Assembly: GCA_036245525.1 (NCBI GenBank)
Contig: BTPG01000004.1
Location: 47,012,823 to 47,076,822 of the forward strand
Source: Semisulcospira habei
Lineage: Eukaryota > Mollusca > Gastropoda > Semisulcospiridae
DNA length: 64,000 nt
Direction: 5' to 3'
Part shown: positions 32,575 to 41,456 of the stretch, piece after piece
Numbering within the stretch: the first letter of the stretch is position 1
Layout of the letters: every line of letters begins with the position of its first letter
Notes under the pieces: generated by a model
The model's input: only the letters and a program-made list of their open reading frames with translations
What the model was told of the DNA's origin: nothing
Database searches by the model: none
Translations under genes and position numbers: made by a program

Positions 32575-32782
32575 TCTGTACGAGCGAAGTAGCAAAACTG
32601 GCCGGTCTCGTGACCGGAGCCGGTAAGGCGGGAAACGGGAGACAACTCTCGGCCCCTCTAGGGGGGTTCCCCGAGTGCCTCCCGGGTTGTGTGGGCACAC
32701 AACGGGTAAGTAGGCTAAAATTGAGCTAGAAGTAGACATTTCCATAAAGTCATGTCATCGGTAATGTTTTTGAGGAAACAAA
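32575..32782. repeat. DIRS-D 5' inverted terminal repeat
   Basis: Inverted copy of the left ITR; ends AATGTTTTTGAGGAAACAAA. Confidence 0.88.
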
Positions 32783-32977
32783 CGACTGGTTTGACACCAC
32801 GTGACACGTACCGGATGGGCAGGCACGGGAAGCTACTCACGGCCCTAGTTACGGTCCCCTGAGTTGCCTTCCTGGTTGTGTAAGAACACAACGGGTTCTT
32901 AGGCTGAAATTATGTAAGCTATGCAGATATTCCATATATATAGTAATGTCATCGGGAATGTATTTTGAGAAAACAAA
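32783..32977. repeat. DIRS-C 5' inverted terminal repeat
   Basis: CGACTGGTTTGACACCACGT onward to GTATTTTGAGAAAACAAA, the inverted partner of 15236-15445. Followed by the resumed composite repeat (CACCTTTTGTCAAAATATGG). Confidence 0.85.
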
Positions 32978-33562
32978 CACCTTTTGTCAAAATATGGCGA
33001 TTTCGGCCCTATTCTTGAGCTCTTGTGACCCTTGACTTTTCCGAGGGATCAACCAAATTAGTATGCATAGAAAGGTCTTACCACCAGGTATCTCTGCAGC
33101 AAGTTTGGGTTTGAAGTTGTCAATAATAATTGAGAAAAAAAGATCTTTTGTCAAAATAAGGCTATGTTGGACCTATTTCTTGAGCTCTTGTGACCCTTGA
33201 CCTTTCCGAGGGATCAACCAAATTAGTGTGCATATAAAGGTCTTACCATCAGGTATCTTTGTACCAAGTTTGGGTTTGAAGTTGTGAATAGTATTTGAGA
33301 AAAAAATAAATTATGTCCAAAAATAGCTATTTTGGATATATTTCCTGATCCCCTGTGACTCGACCTTTGTGAGAGGTCACTAAAATGGTATGTTTAGAAA
33401 GGTCTTGCCACAAAGTATCCTTGGGCCAAGTTTGAAGACTGTAGCTTGAATAGTCTCCGAGAAAATGCCAACGTTAAAGCGGACGCCAGACGGACAACAG
33501 ACGACGGACGGACAACCACTGGCCCAGAACATACTCACTTTTGCTTCGCATGTGAGCCAAAA
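32978..33562. repeat. Composite repeat with ~135-bp units, right part
   Basis: Continues the repeat begun at 14650. Four units end in the family's terminal block: GAAAATGCCAACGTTAAAG, then GGACAACCACTGGCCCAGAA and TTTTGCTTCGCATGTGAGCC. Confidence 0.8.
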
Positions 33563-33603
33563 ACTGAGTATGGATGTCCCAATATGAATGAACACAGGTC
33601 AGT

Positions 33604-33805
33604 TTAACCCATTTAGCCCTAAGACCCTACCGCAGGAGATGGATGGACTATGATAATTCAAGGGTAGTGCCAGATAAGCTTGGCGCAAGCTAATCTGGCA
33701 CTACCTAGAATTATCACAGTCCATCCATCTCCTGCAGCTGACACATAGTTGTCAGGTGACAACTTCAAAATTTGGGAAATGGGGCCTTGGGGTTAAGAGG
33801 GTTAA
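33604..33805. repeat. TTAA-type hairpin MITE, 202 bp
   Basis: TTAACCCATTTAGCCC at the left, AGAGGGTTAA at the right. The core runs from GGACTATGATAATTCAAGGG to its complement, with a shortened stem (AAGCTTGGCGCAAGC). Confidence 0.85.
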
Positions 33806-33915
33806 TATCTACAAAGGACAAAAAGTCAAAGATAATTATCACAAAACCCATGTTTGAATTGGTTTCTCCACGCATCTGTGCCAAGTGCCAGCAACAGACG
33901 GACCAAACAAGAGTC

Positions 33916-34129
33916 TTAACTCATTCTACCCCATCACTGAAATCCCCAAATTTTGCCGTTGTTCTCTGAAGACTGCATTGCAGTGCAGGACACAGATCGA
34001 CCATGATAGTTCAAGGGTGATGCCAGAATAGCTTGGCGCCCATAGGCGCCAAGCTATTCTGGCATCACCCTTGAACTAACATGGTCGATCCATATCTTGC
34101 TGTGGTGTGTCTGGGGTAGAAAGAGTTAA
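33916..34129. repeat. TTAA-type hairpin MITE, 214 bp
   Basis: Bounded by TTAACTCATTCTACCCCA and TGGGGTAGAAAGAGTTAA, clear terminal inverted repeats. The core palindrome is nearly perfect, from GACCATGATAGTTCAAGGG through TAGCTTGGCGCC to its complement. Best-preserved copy for defining the ends. Confidence 0.9.
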
Positions 34130-34256
34130 AACAAAGTGCTAACTGACAGTATCTGCTACTACAGAGGGTACTTGCCATCACAATCTGTACATAAAATACC
34201 AAACAGTGTAACTATCAGCCATTAAAAAAAAGTAATAATATGCTGTATTTCATTAC

Positions 34257-34398
34257 CTGTGGCTGTGCTGCACTGGTCTGCTGTGCCCACCACATTTCAA
34301 AGTCCTTCATCATCTTGACCTTGGATTTCTCCAACAGGTGCTGCAGATGCTCTATCTCTGTCTTCATGGTTCGCAGCTGCATAAATGTCTCTTTGTAG
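34257..34398 (-). CDS. KIF6: KIF6 exon, tail coiled coil
   Basis: Encodes YKETFMQLRTMKTEIEHLQH then LLEKSKVKMMKDFEMWWAQQ. The heptad-like MKTEIEHLQHLLEKSKVKM and the FE.WW motif are typical of the KIF6 tail. Acceptor at 34399, donor CAG|GTAATG at 34256. Phase 2 in, phase 0 out. Confidence 0.9.
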
Positions 34399-34477
34399 CT
34401 GAAACAACAACAAACAAACAACATGAAAACACTGAGCCTTTAGATCAAAATATCGTATGTCCTTCGAATTTAGAAGA

Positions 34478-34840
34478 CTCATCAGAATTCAAAAGATAGA
34501 TCAACTACGATAGTTCATGAGTGATGCCAAAATATACTGATCAACAAAAGAAATGCAAAAATTTTAAACGTGTTTCCTCTACTAAAACATCTTAACTGTA
34601 AAGAGTGAACTTGTGTGACAGGTATCTGAGTACTTCCAACCAGTTAAAATCGGTCTGCATGGTGTGCAAGTTAACTCTTTACAGTTAAGATGTTTTGGTA
34701 TGGGAAACGTTTGAAATTTTCGCGTTTCTTTTGTTGATCAGTATAGCTTGGTGCCTAGGTGTTACAAGATATTCTGGCATCATCCCTGAACTATCATGGT
34801 TGAATCATACATCTTCTGTAGTGCATCAGTGCAGAACAGA
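34478..34840. repeat. Hairpin MITE copy split by another MITE
   Basis: Left arm GATAGTTCATGAGTGATGCC, right arm TCATCCCTGAACTATCATGG. The stem is interrupted at its TA by the 209-bp element at 34535-34743. Outer TTAA ends are not clear. Confidence 0.7.
34535..34743. mobile_element. 209-bp MITE with TA target duplication (Tc1/mariner-like)
   Basis: Terminal inverted repeats TACTGATCAACAAAAGAAAT and the complement of TTTCTTTTGTTGATCAGTA, about 40 bp with few mismatches. An inner inverted repeat follows (AAAACATCTTAACTGTAAAG and its complement). Flanked by TA on both sides; removal restores CCAAAATAGCTTGG of the host hairpin. It encodes nothing; a non-autonomous TA-targeting element is the best fit. 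Confidence 0.85.
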
Positions 34841-35081
34841 TATGTAAAAAAGTGCAAAAAAAGTCCTCCAAACAAAGTTATCACTATTTACAATCAATGC
34901 CTGATGATCTGCTCCAGTTAAGGAAAACATACACAAAGTGAAGTAGCAACAGGTGTAAGGTTATTGTAATTTACTGTTTGTGCCTGATGACATGCACCTG
35001 ATGAGGAACATACATGTAAGCTTTAACAGCAACATGCACGAAAGATGAAGACGCCAGTGCTGAGAAACCCTGTGTACTCAC

Positions 35082-35154
35082 ATCATTTTCTCCCTCTCCA
35101 CGTCCTGCCGTAGTCCCTGTTCCATTTCTTCCATGTCTTCTTCACCATAGCCAC
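35082..35154 (-). CDS. KIF6: KIF6 exon, acidic linker
   Basis: Encodes GGYGEEDMEEMEQGLRQD then VEREKMM. The donor AT|GTGAGTAC leaves two bases; the acceptor is TTGCAG. Sequence is not diagnostic, but the phase links the neighbouring exons exactly and KIF6 has an E/R-rich segment here (EEKLRSQLEEEKRRY type). Confidence 0.8.
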
Positions 35155-35207
35155 CTGCAATACAACACACACTACCACTGTATCTTTAGATCTGAAGTCG
35201 TGAACCA

Positions 35208-35365
35208 CTCAGCTCTGATTCACTCCAACATAATATGGATCAACCATTATAGTCCAAAGATGCTGTCAGAATAGCTTGGCACTTCCAGGAGCCAAGCCAT
35301 TCTGGCACCAGCCTTAAACTTTCATGGTAATTTCATATCATGTGTGTCTGGGCTGAACGGGTTAA
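35208..35365. repeat. TTAA-type hairpin MITE, degenerate
   Basis: Right end CTGAACGGGTTAA; left end lost. Core TAGTCCAAAGATGCTGTCAG to CACCAGCCTTAAACTTTCATG with several mismatches. Confidence 0.6.
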
Positions 35366-35594
35366 ACCCGTAACTCACTTGAGATGTAACTCATGTGGAT
35401 GTGCATAGTTTATTGCCAAGTATCTGTATGAAGCACGTCTCATATGAGTTAATACCAGCAATATAAATGTTGCCATAACCAACACTACTATTTGACAGTG
35501 TGCAGACAGTATTACTGACTGACTACCAACAGTGTAACAAAACAAAAATCAAGCTAAATGCATATTGCTACAATAATCTTTATATAGTACTAAC

Positions 35595-35633
35595 CCTGTA
35601 ACCTCAGGTCTTCCACTTCTCCTTTGAAATGAT
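35595..35633 (-). CDS. KIF6: KIF6 exon, 39-bp micro-exon
   Basis: Encodes DHFKGEVEDLRLQ. Acceptor TTGCAG|AT, donor CAGG|GTTAGT. Phase 1 in and out, fitting exons on either side. Assigned by phase and splice sites. Confidence 0.75.
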
Positions 35634-35757
35634 CTGCAACAAGCAAAACCAAATCAAATTATCACTGTAGCAAAAGCAATAAAAAACGCAATTTGTTTTG
35701 ATGCTTTAGTCTATGTGCAAAAACAGTTGTCTGAAAATAGCATTGGTCAGAACGTAC

Positions 35758-35814
35758 CCACCACCATCTCCTCTGGCCACACAAGGCAACCTCTGTTATC
35801 ATCCTCTGGTATCT
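35758..35814 (-). CDS. KIF6: KIF6 exon, 57 bp
   Basis: Encodes KIPEDDNRGCLVWPEEMVV. Acceptor TTACAG|AG, donor GG|GTACGT. Phase 1 in and out. Similarity to KIF6 is weak; placement rests on phase and splice sites. Confidence 0.7.
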
Positions 35815-35873
35815 CTGTAACAACACACTTTGCTCACCTGGCAGTCAGTCTTTGTCCAGATTTCAGGACTTAC

Positions 35874-36032
35874 TTATTTTTTGTTTGGCAATGTTGAGTT
35901 TCTCGCCCAGTTTCTTGGCCTGGCTGTAGCGGTGTTTCAGGACCTGCTTGTTTTCTTCAATGGCTTGACTCTGATGGTAATCTCGCATAAACACGTCAAA
36001 TGCTTCCTGACGACCCAGAGACATTGGACCCA
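35874..36032 (-). CDS. KIF6: KIF6 exon, conserved tail region
   Basis: Encodes GPMSLGRQEAFDVFMRDYHQ then SQAIEENKQVLKHRYSQAKK and LGEKLNIAKQKI. The MSLG.QEAF..F.RD......I..NK..LK.R...AK.LGE pattern is a KIF6 tail signature. Acceptor at 36033, donor ATAA|GTAAGT at 35873. Confidence 0.92.
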
Positions 36033-36485
36033 CTGCAACAAACATGGATTTTTGTCAACTTTCCATAGAGAGTCGGGTTCACTTGAACATATTTATTAAC
36101 TTGCTTGAAATAAAAATCTGGCAGAAGTGATTTCCATCCCTTCTGCCAGAAATTTGTACTCCTGAACACGAATTCAACGTTTTTAGCCCTCAAAAAATGA
36201 TCAACCATGATAGATTATAGAAAGAATAGTTGATGCCAGACAGTGACCTAGATGGCCTGCTCACAGCGGGGAGTGGCTGCCACATACCACAGCAGCAGGT
36301 GGCTGGCCAAACTAAAGAGTAGTAAATCAGGCTAACTGCACAGCCGTGTCTATGTCTATGATGCAAGTGACATGTTTTTTATATTACGATATGGCCTATG
36401 TGATTTGTGTCACTGTGAAATTGTGTTTATTGCCTTTACGTTTAGACTACAATAGTTACTAAGGCATACGGGTGTATGTGAGTGA

Positions 36486-36487
<2 letters not shown>

Positions 36488-36533
<46 letters not shown>

Positions 36534-36552
36534 TGTGTTTGTGTGTGTGTGC
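36488..36552. repeat. (TG)n microsatellite
   Basis: About 30 TG units with two interruptions, ending directly at the LINE 3' fragment that begins at 36553. Confidence 0.9.
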
Positions 36553-36853
36553 AGAAGAAAAAACAGAGCTGTCGTAACTCAGAACCCTGAACAGACCTTC
36601 CCCTGCAGCCACTGCGGTCGTACCTGCCTGTCCCGGATTGGCCTCCGCAGCCACGAAAATGCCTGCAGACGACGTGGGCAAGCCCTATAGAATCTTCGTT
36701 CGCGAAGTCAAGCCAAGAAGAAGGCACGTGAGTAGTTTAATTATATTTTGATGTGTTTTATGTTCTTCTTTTTAAGTTGCATAGCACCGCAATGATTTCC
36801 TAATGTATTATTACATATGGCAATAAAGTTCTTTTATCTATCTATCTATCTCT
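36553..36853 (+). mobile_element. LINE 3' fragment with zinc-finger C-terminus and 3' UTR
   Basis: The last ~50 codons of the same LINE family as 39234-41337: TFPCSHCGRTCLSRIGLRSH then ENACRRRGQAL, stop at 36689. A 3' UTR of ~160 bp follows and ends GGCAATAAAGTTCTTTTATC with a (TATC)n tail, typical of a LINE 3' end. The hairpin CTTCGTTCGCGAAG lies just after the stop. Heavily 5'-truncated. Confidence 0.8.
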
Positions 36854-36855
36854 CT

Positions 36856-36980
36856 GTAGTTCAAGGATGGCACCTGAAGCTATTCTGGCACCACCAGGTG
36901 CAAAGCTATTCTGGCATCACCCTTAAATTAGCACAACCAATCAATCTCCCATTGTGGTGACATAAGGGTGAATGTGTTAA
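36856..36980. repeat. TTAA-type hairpin MITE, partial
   Basis: TAGTTCAAGGATGGC to GGCATCACCCTTAAATTAGC, ending GAATGTGTTAA. The stem includes CACCAGGTG. The left part was removed or displaced by the LINE tail. Confidence 0.6.
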
Positions 36981-37063
36981 TTAGCCATCAGAATTAACCT
37001 GTGAAACTGCAAGAGCTAATGAGGTTGACGCACGTTACAATTACAAATGAACTGAACACTCAC

Positions 37064-37294
37064 AAATTTTGGTCTTCATGCGTTCATCCTTGTCCATCAT
37101 GCCAGAAGTTGTCTGTCCACTCTGATTCAGCTGACTCTCACTACTAGGTCGTGCTACTGCCCTTCTTTCCACAGAGTCATCTGACCTCAATGCTGCATGA
37201 CCATTGGTTTCGCTGCTGCGGCGGGCGCTGTGTGAAATCCATCTCCCGGCCTCAGCATCAGCTGCTCGCTTCTTCTCTTTCTTCAGCATATTCA
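37064..37294 (-). CDS. KIF6: KIF6 exon, basic/serine-rich tail
   Basis: Starts with NMLKKEKKRAADAEAGRW, a recognised KIF6 motif (VNMLKKEKK), then a low-complexity Ser/Arg segment (ISHSARRSSETNG) and ends DKDERMKTKI. Acceptor TTCTAG|TG, donor ATTT|GTGAGT. Phase fits both neighbours. Confidence 0.88.
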
Positions 37295-37452
37295 CTAGAA
37301 TGTCTCACAGAAGTTAAAGGAAATTTAAATAATGCTTATCCACAAATACTAAAAAATGCATAACTGTTGAATTGTTTGCAGTGCAGCACACAGGCCGAAA
37401 ACAAACATGGATCATCAACTCAAGCAAACTAAAGACAAACTGGTCTGATGGT

Positions 37453-37631
37453 TTAACCCAAGGTCCTATTTCTCAAATTTTAGAGGTGTTGCCCAACAAC
37501 TACATTGTATGTACCAGTTGTAGGAGATGGACTGATCATGATAATTCAAGGGTAGTACCAAGATGATCTGGCTCTACCCTTGAATTATCATGATCAATCC
37601 ATCTCCAGGGTCCCACGGCTAAAAGGGTTAA
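37453..37631. repeat. TTAA-type hairpin MITE, 179 bp
   Basis: TTAACCCAAGGTCC at the left, CTAAAAGGGTTAA at the right. Core TGATCATGATAATTCAAGGG through a short loop (CCAAGATGATCTGG) to its exact complement. Confidence 0.85.
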
Positions 37632-37732
37632 AAGACATTTTATGCACACACACTGATGTAAATTCACAATACTACCTTATAAAGCCTGACAGAGTATGAC
37701 CTAGGTATGTCGGATCAGCATCACCATAATCA

Positions 37733-38562
37733 CAAACAACAAGAAATGTAAAGCCCTTATGGCTAACATGTGTGACCAGTGCACATAATAAGTGAGACCT
37801 TGACCTTTTCCAACATGTCACTGAAATGAGCAAGTGTTCAAGTGTCTAAACATAAGTAAAGGGTTGCGTTTTGTACCAGTGAAATCCACGTTTTCTCAAA
37901 TCTATGCATTTTTCACAAATTTGTCAACCCTCTGTGACCCTTGGCCTTTGTGAGGGGACGACTAAATTAGCATGCATAGGTATTTTTTTGTCAAGAAATA
38001 GCTATTTATTGACCTATTTCCCAACTCATGACCCTTGGCCTTTCTGAGGGGTCATCCAAATTAGTAGGCATAGGAAGGTCTTACCATCAAGTATATCTGT
38101 ACCAAGTTTGTGTTTGCAGTTAGGAATAGTATTTTTTTAAAAATCGTCTTTCGTCAAAATATGGCTATTTTTGGACCTATTTAATGATCTCTTGTGACCT
38201 TTGACCTTTCCAAATTAGTATGCATAGAAAAGGTCTTACCATCAGGTATCTTTGTACCAAGTTTGAGTTTGAAATTGTGAATATCGTTTTTTTTTAAACA
38301 AATTTTGTCGAAATATGGCTTTTTTTTTCCAAACATATTTTTTTAATCTCCTGTGACATTGACTTTTGAGAGAGGTCAATGAAATTGGTATGTTTAGAAT
38401 GGTCTTGCCATAAAGTAACCTTGGGCGAGTTTGAAGACCATGGTTTGAATAGTCTCTGAGAAAAAGCCAACGTTAAAGTTTATCACGGATGATGGTGGAT
38501 GGCCTGACGGACAACCACTGGCCCAAAACATGCTCAGTTTTGCTTTGCATGTGAGCCAAAAA
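37733..38562. repeat. Composite repeat with ~135-bp units, complete copy
   Basis: Starts CAAGAAATGTAAAGCCCTTATGG and carries five or six units with GACCTTTCYGAGGGGTCATCC and AGGTCTTACCATCA words. Ends with the family terminal block AAGCCAACGTTAAAG...ACAACCACTGGCCCA...GCATGTGAGCCAAAA, seven bases before a KIF6 exon. Confidence 0.8.
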
Positions 38563-38568
38563 GGATAC

Positions 38569-38710
38569 TGATCTCATTGTCTCTCTGCAGAAGAAGGTCC
38601 TTGAGGCGTTTGTTTTCGGTCTTACTGTAGGGACCAACATCTGGGGGTGACTCGGGGCGGGGAGGTGTCATTGGCTGCTGGGGGGCTGCCGGCCTCTCCA
38701 AAACATAGCG
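38569..38710 (-). CDS. KIF6: KIF6 exon, proline-rich hinge
   Basis: Encodes RYVLERPAAPQQPMTPPRPE then SPPDVGPYSKTENKRLKDLL and LQRDNEI. The ending ENKRLKDLLLQRDNEI corresponds to the KIF6 coiled coil before NMLKKEKK. Acceptor GGACAG|CG, donor ATCA|GTATCC. This donor gives NEIMNML at the junction, slightly shorter than vertebrate KIF6. Confidence 0.85.
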
Positions 38711-38937
38711 CTGTCCATAGAGAAAAAAAATCTAGTCCAGAAAGTACCACCATCTATACTGCAAATTTATCACAGACTACAGTTTGTAATGCAGTTTCAA
38801 CTGGTAATAGTCACTTTTGTGACAGTTAAAATAAGGGGAGATATCTCTTAAAGACACTTTTCAGTATGTAAGTGATGCACGTTTTGTCTGTTTGTATGTC
38901 GGCCTGTCCATTACTGGCCGTTATTAGTATATTATAT

Positions 38938-39064
38938 GACGGCGGTAAACATGAATACAGGTGTTTTATCCAAGACTGGTGTAACCACATACTTTAAATT
39001 TGGCATGGTGATAGTCGATGATAAGACCTGTTCAACGTACCAAATGGAATGACCTACATAAAAG
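38938..39064. repeat. Left arm of a large inverted repeat around the LINE
   Basis: GACGGCGGTAAACATGAATA, CACATACTTTAAATTTGGCA and GTGATAGTCGATGATAAGAC are approximate reverse complements of words at 41816-41942. The arms are ~127 bp and 2.75 kb apart. Confidence 0.7.
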
Positions 39065-39114
39065 GCAGAAAGCCACTTAATCTGTTTCACTGACACCTTA
39101 TTTGACATAGGGCT

Positions 39115-39233
39115 ATTGTCAGCTTAATGCTGAGCTAAATCTCATGGTTGAGAAAAGAAACAGGCATGGACAAGAAAAGAAAAAGAAGAATACAAAATCA
39201 CAAAAATTCAGAAACCTTAAATCCAGTATACCC
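39115..39233. repeat. 119-bp direct repeat, left copy
   Basis: ATTGTCAGCTTAATGCTGAG to CTTAAATCCAGTATACCC. Identical to 41338-41456 apart from one T/C difference. Directly abuts the 5' end of the LINE. Confidence 0.92.
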
Positions 39234-41308
39234 TCATCTGCAGCAGTCTCCAGCTCAAGCTTAGAGAGCTCCAGAACGAGTGGTGGTCCAGACTCGCACA
39301 GAGGACCCAGCTCTGCGCTGACAACGGTGACTACAGGGGCTTCTACGAAGCACTGAAAGCAGTGTATGGCCCTAGGCCCCTGGTACAAAGTCCCCTGCGA
39401 AGCGCTGACGGACAGGCACTCCTCAAAGATAATACCTCCATCTTGAACCACTGGTCGGAATACTTTCAGGACCTCTTCGGCGCTGAGCGCACTGTTCAAG
39501 AAACAGTCATCCTCCAAATCCCACACCTTCCACTAAAGGTTGAATTGGACGAACCGTCCACCGCCGAAGAGACCCTCACAGCCATCCACCAGCTCAAGAG
39601 TGGCAAAGCAGCAGGCATTGACGGAATCCCGCCAGAGATCTGGAAACATGGAGGCCCAGCACTGCACAACAAGCTCCACGACCTCTTTCTCTGCTGCTGG
39701 GAAAAAGGAACACTACCAAAGGACCTCCGTGATGCAGTCATCATCACCCTGTACAAGAACAAAGGAGAGAAGTCTGCCTGCTCTAATTATCGTGGAATTA
39801 CCTTGCTGTCCATTGCCGGGAAAATTCTCGCAAGGTTGCTCCTGTATCGGCTGGTACCTGCCATCGCTGAAGACCACCTATCAGAGGGCCAGTGTGGCTT
39901 CAGAGCCAACAGGAGTACCACCGACATGGTCTTTGTGCTGAGACAGCTTCAGCAGAACAAAGGGCTGTACGTAACGTTTGTCGACCTAACAAAAGCGTTT
40001 GACACTGTGAGCAGGCAAGGTATGTGGCAGATCCTGGAGCAACTAGGCTGTCCCCCAAAGTTCCTCAACATGATCGTCCAGCTCCACGAGGACCAGCAAG
40101 GCCAGGTCAGACTAAACAGTGACCTCTCAAAACCATTCCCCATTCGCAACGGCGTGAAGCAAGGCTGCGTGCTGGCACCGACCCTCTTCACCATCTTCTT
40201 CAGCATGATGTTGAAGCAGGCCACAGTGGACCTCGACGATGACGACGCAGTGTACATCAGGTATCGTCTCGATGGCAGCCTGTTCAACCTCAGACGACTG
40301 CAGGCCCACACGAAAACCCTAGACCAACTGATTCGTGAGCTGCTCTTTGCTGATGACGCTGCCCTCGTTGCACACACAGAGAGAGCCTTGCAGCACATTA
40401 CGTCCTGCTTCGCAGATGCCGCCCAGCTCTTTGGACTTGAGGTCAGTCTGAAAAAGACAGAGGTCCTTCATCAGCCGGCACCCAAGGAAGAGCATCGCCC
40501 TCCCCACATCACCATCGGCGAGTCCGAACTGAAGTCTGTACACCAGTTTACCTACCTTGGCTGCATCATCACATCAGACGCCAAGCTGGACAAGGAGCTG
40601 GACAACAGGCTGGCAAAAGCGAACAGTGCTTTCGGGCGACTATTCAAGCGGGTGTGGCACAATCAACAGCTGAAAAAAGGCACCAAGATCAGCGTGTACA
40701 GAGCTGTCGTCCTCACCACCCTGCTGTACGGTTCCGAGTCCTGGGCCCTCTACCGCAGCCAACTATGACTCCTCGAACGCTTTCACCAGCGCTGCCTGCG
40801 TACCATCCTGGGCATTCACTGGAGTGACTATGTCACCAACGTCGAGGTCCTTGAACAGGCGGAAACTGTGAGCATCGAGGCTTTGCTGCTGCGGACACAG
40901 CTTCGCTGGGCGGGGCACGTCTCCAGGATGGAGGATCATCGCCTACCCAAGATCACTCTGTTCGGCGAGCTCGCCACTGGACACCGAGACAGAGGGGCAC
41001 CAAAGAAGAGATACAAAGACGGTCTCAAGAAGTCACTTAGTGCCTGCCAAATCGACCACCGCCAGTGGTCTTCGCTTGCTGCGGACCGTGACACCTGGCG
41101 CTCCACCATTCACAAGGCAGCCGTCTCCTTTGAGGACTCTCGCAGAGCTAACCTTAAGGACAAGCGGCTCAGAAGAAAAAACAGAATTGTCGTAACTCAG
41201 AATCCTGACCAGACCTTCCCCTGCAGCCACTGCGGTCGAACCTGCCTGTCCCAGATTGGCCTCCGCAGCCACGAAAATGCCTGCAGACGACGTGGGCAAG
41301 CCCTATAG
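39234..41308 (+). pseudogene. LINE reverse transcriptase, one in-frame stop
   Basis: About 690 codons in a single phase with one internal stop after YRSQL (40766). The part after the stop contains SIEALLLRTQLRWAGHVSRM, GAPKKRYKDGLKKSL and the CCHC-like finger C-x2-C-x12-H-x4-C near the end. Apart from the stop the frame is clean, so the copy is fairly young. It lacks the N-terminal endonuclease and any ORF1. Confidence 0.88.
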
Positions 41309-41337
41309 AATCTTCGTTCGCGAAGTCAAGCCAAGAG
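39234..41337 (+). mobile_element. Non-LTR retrotransposon (LINE), 5'-truncated, C-terminal zinc finger
   Basis: An RT frame is open from the left junction (the residues ahead of 39362 include LQNEWWSRLAQRTQLCADNG). RT motifs: SGKAAGIDGIPPEIWKHGG, NYRGITLLSIAGKILARLL, GQCGFRANRSTTDMVFVLRQ, VTFVDLTKAFDTVSRQGMW, NGVKQGCVLAPTLF and ELLFADDAALV, where the catalytic Asp pair is intact. A TGA at 40766-40768 (probably from CGA) interrupts the frame; it continues in phase to 41308 with TFPCSHCGRTCLSQIGLRSH. No endonuclease domain remains. The clade is uncertain. Confidence 0.9.
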
Positions 41338-41456
41338 ATTGTCAGCTTAACGCTGAGCTAAATCTCATGGTTGAGAAAAGAAACAGGCATGGACAAGAAA
41401 AGAAAAAGAAGAATACAAAATCACAAAAATTCAGAAACCTTAAATCCAGTATACCC
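41338..41456. repeat. 119-bp direct repeat, right copy
   Basis: ATTGTCAGCTTAACGCTGAG to CTTAAATCCAGTATACCC. It follows the LINE at CAAGCCAAGAG, the point where the other LINE copy (36722) instead enters a different 3' UTR. Confidence 0.92.

Larger units (their letters stand above)
26554..32782 (-). mobile_element. DIRS-D: DIRS element inserted near the 5' end of DIRS-C
   Basis: The ends are ATTCATTTTTCTC and GAGGAAACAAA. It lies in DIRS-C next to the inner edge of that element's 5' ITR (CGACTGGTTTGACACC resumes at 32783). The ITRs are almost identical. It has a private variant, GATGACATGACTTTATGG, in both ITRs and twice in the ICR. RNase H motifs are the best preserved of the set and YLDD is intact, but frames still break. 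Confidence 0.9.
15236..32977 (-). mobile_element. DIRS-C: old DIRS element hosting two younger ones
   Basis: The termini are ATGAAATTTTCTC (15236) and GAGAAAACAAA (32977). Removing DIRS-B (15545-21905) and DIRS-D (26554-32782) leaves a 5.2-kb element. The two ITRs differ at roughly nine positions in ~155 bp, against one or two in the inserted elements, which agrees with the nesting order. It inserted in a composite-repeat unit; joining the flanks gives GAGAAAAACACCTTTTG, matching that repeat's normal sequence without duplication. Coding regions are badly decayed. It fills most of a ~20-kb KIF6 intron. Confidence 0.88.

Noticed and set aside
36410..36727. His/Thr-rich frames across the (TG)n tract
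   Set aside because: Microsatellite translation; the real coding signal is the LINE zinc-finger end on the plus strand.
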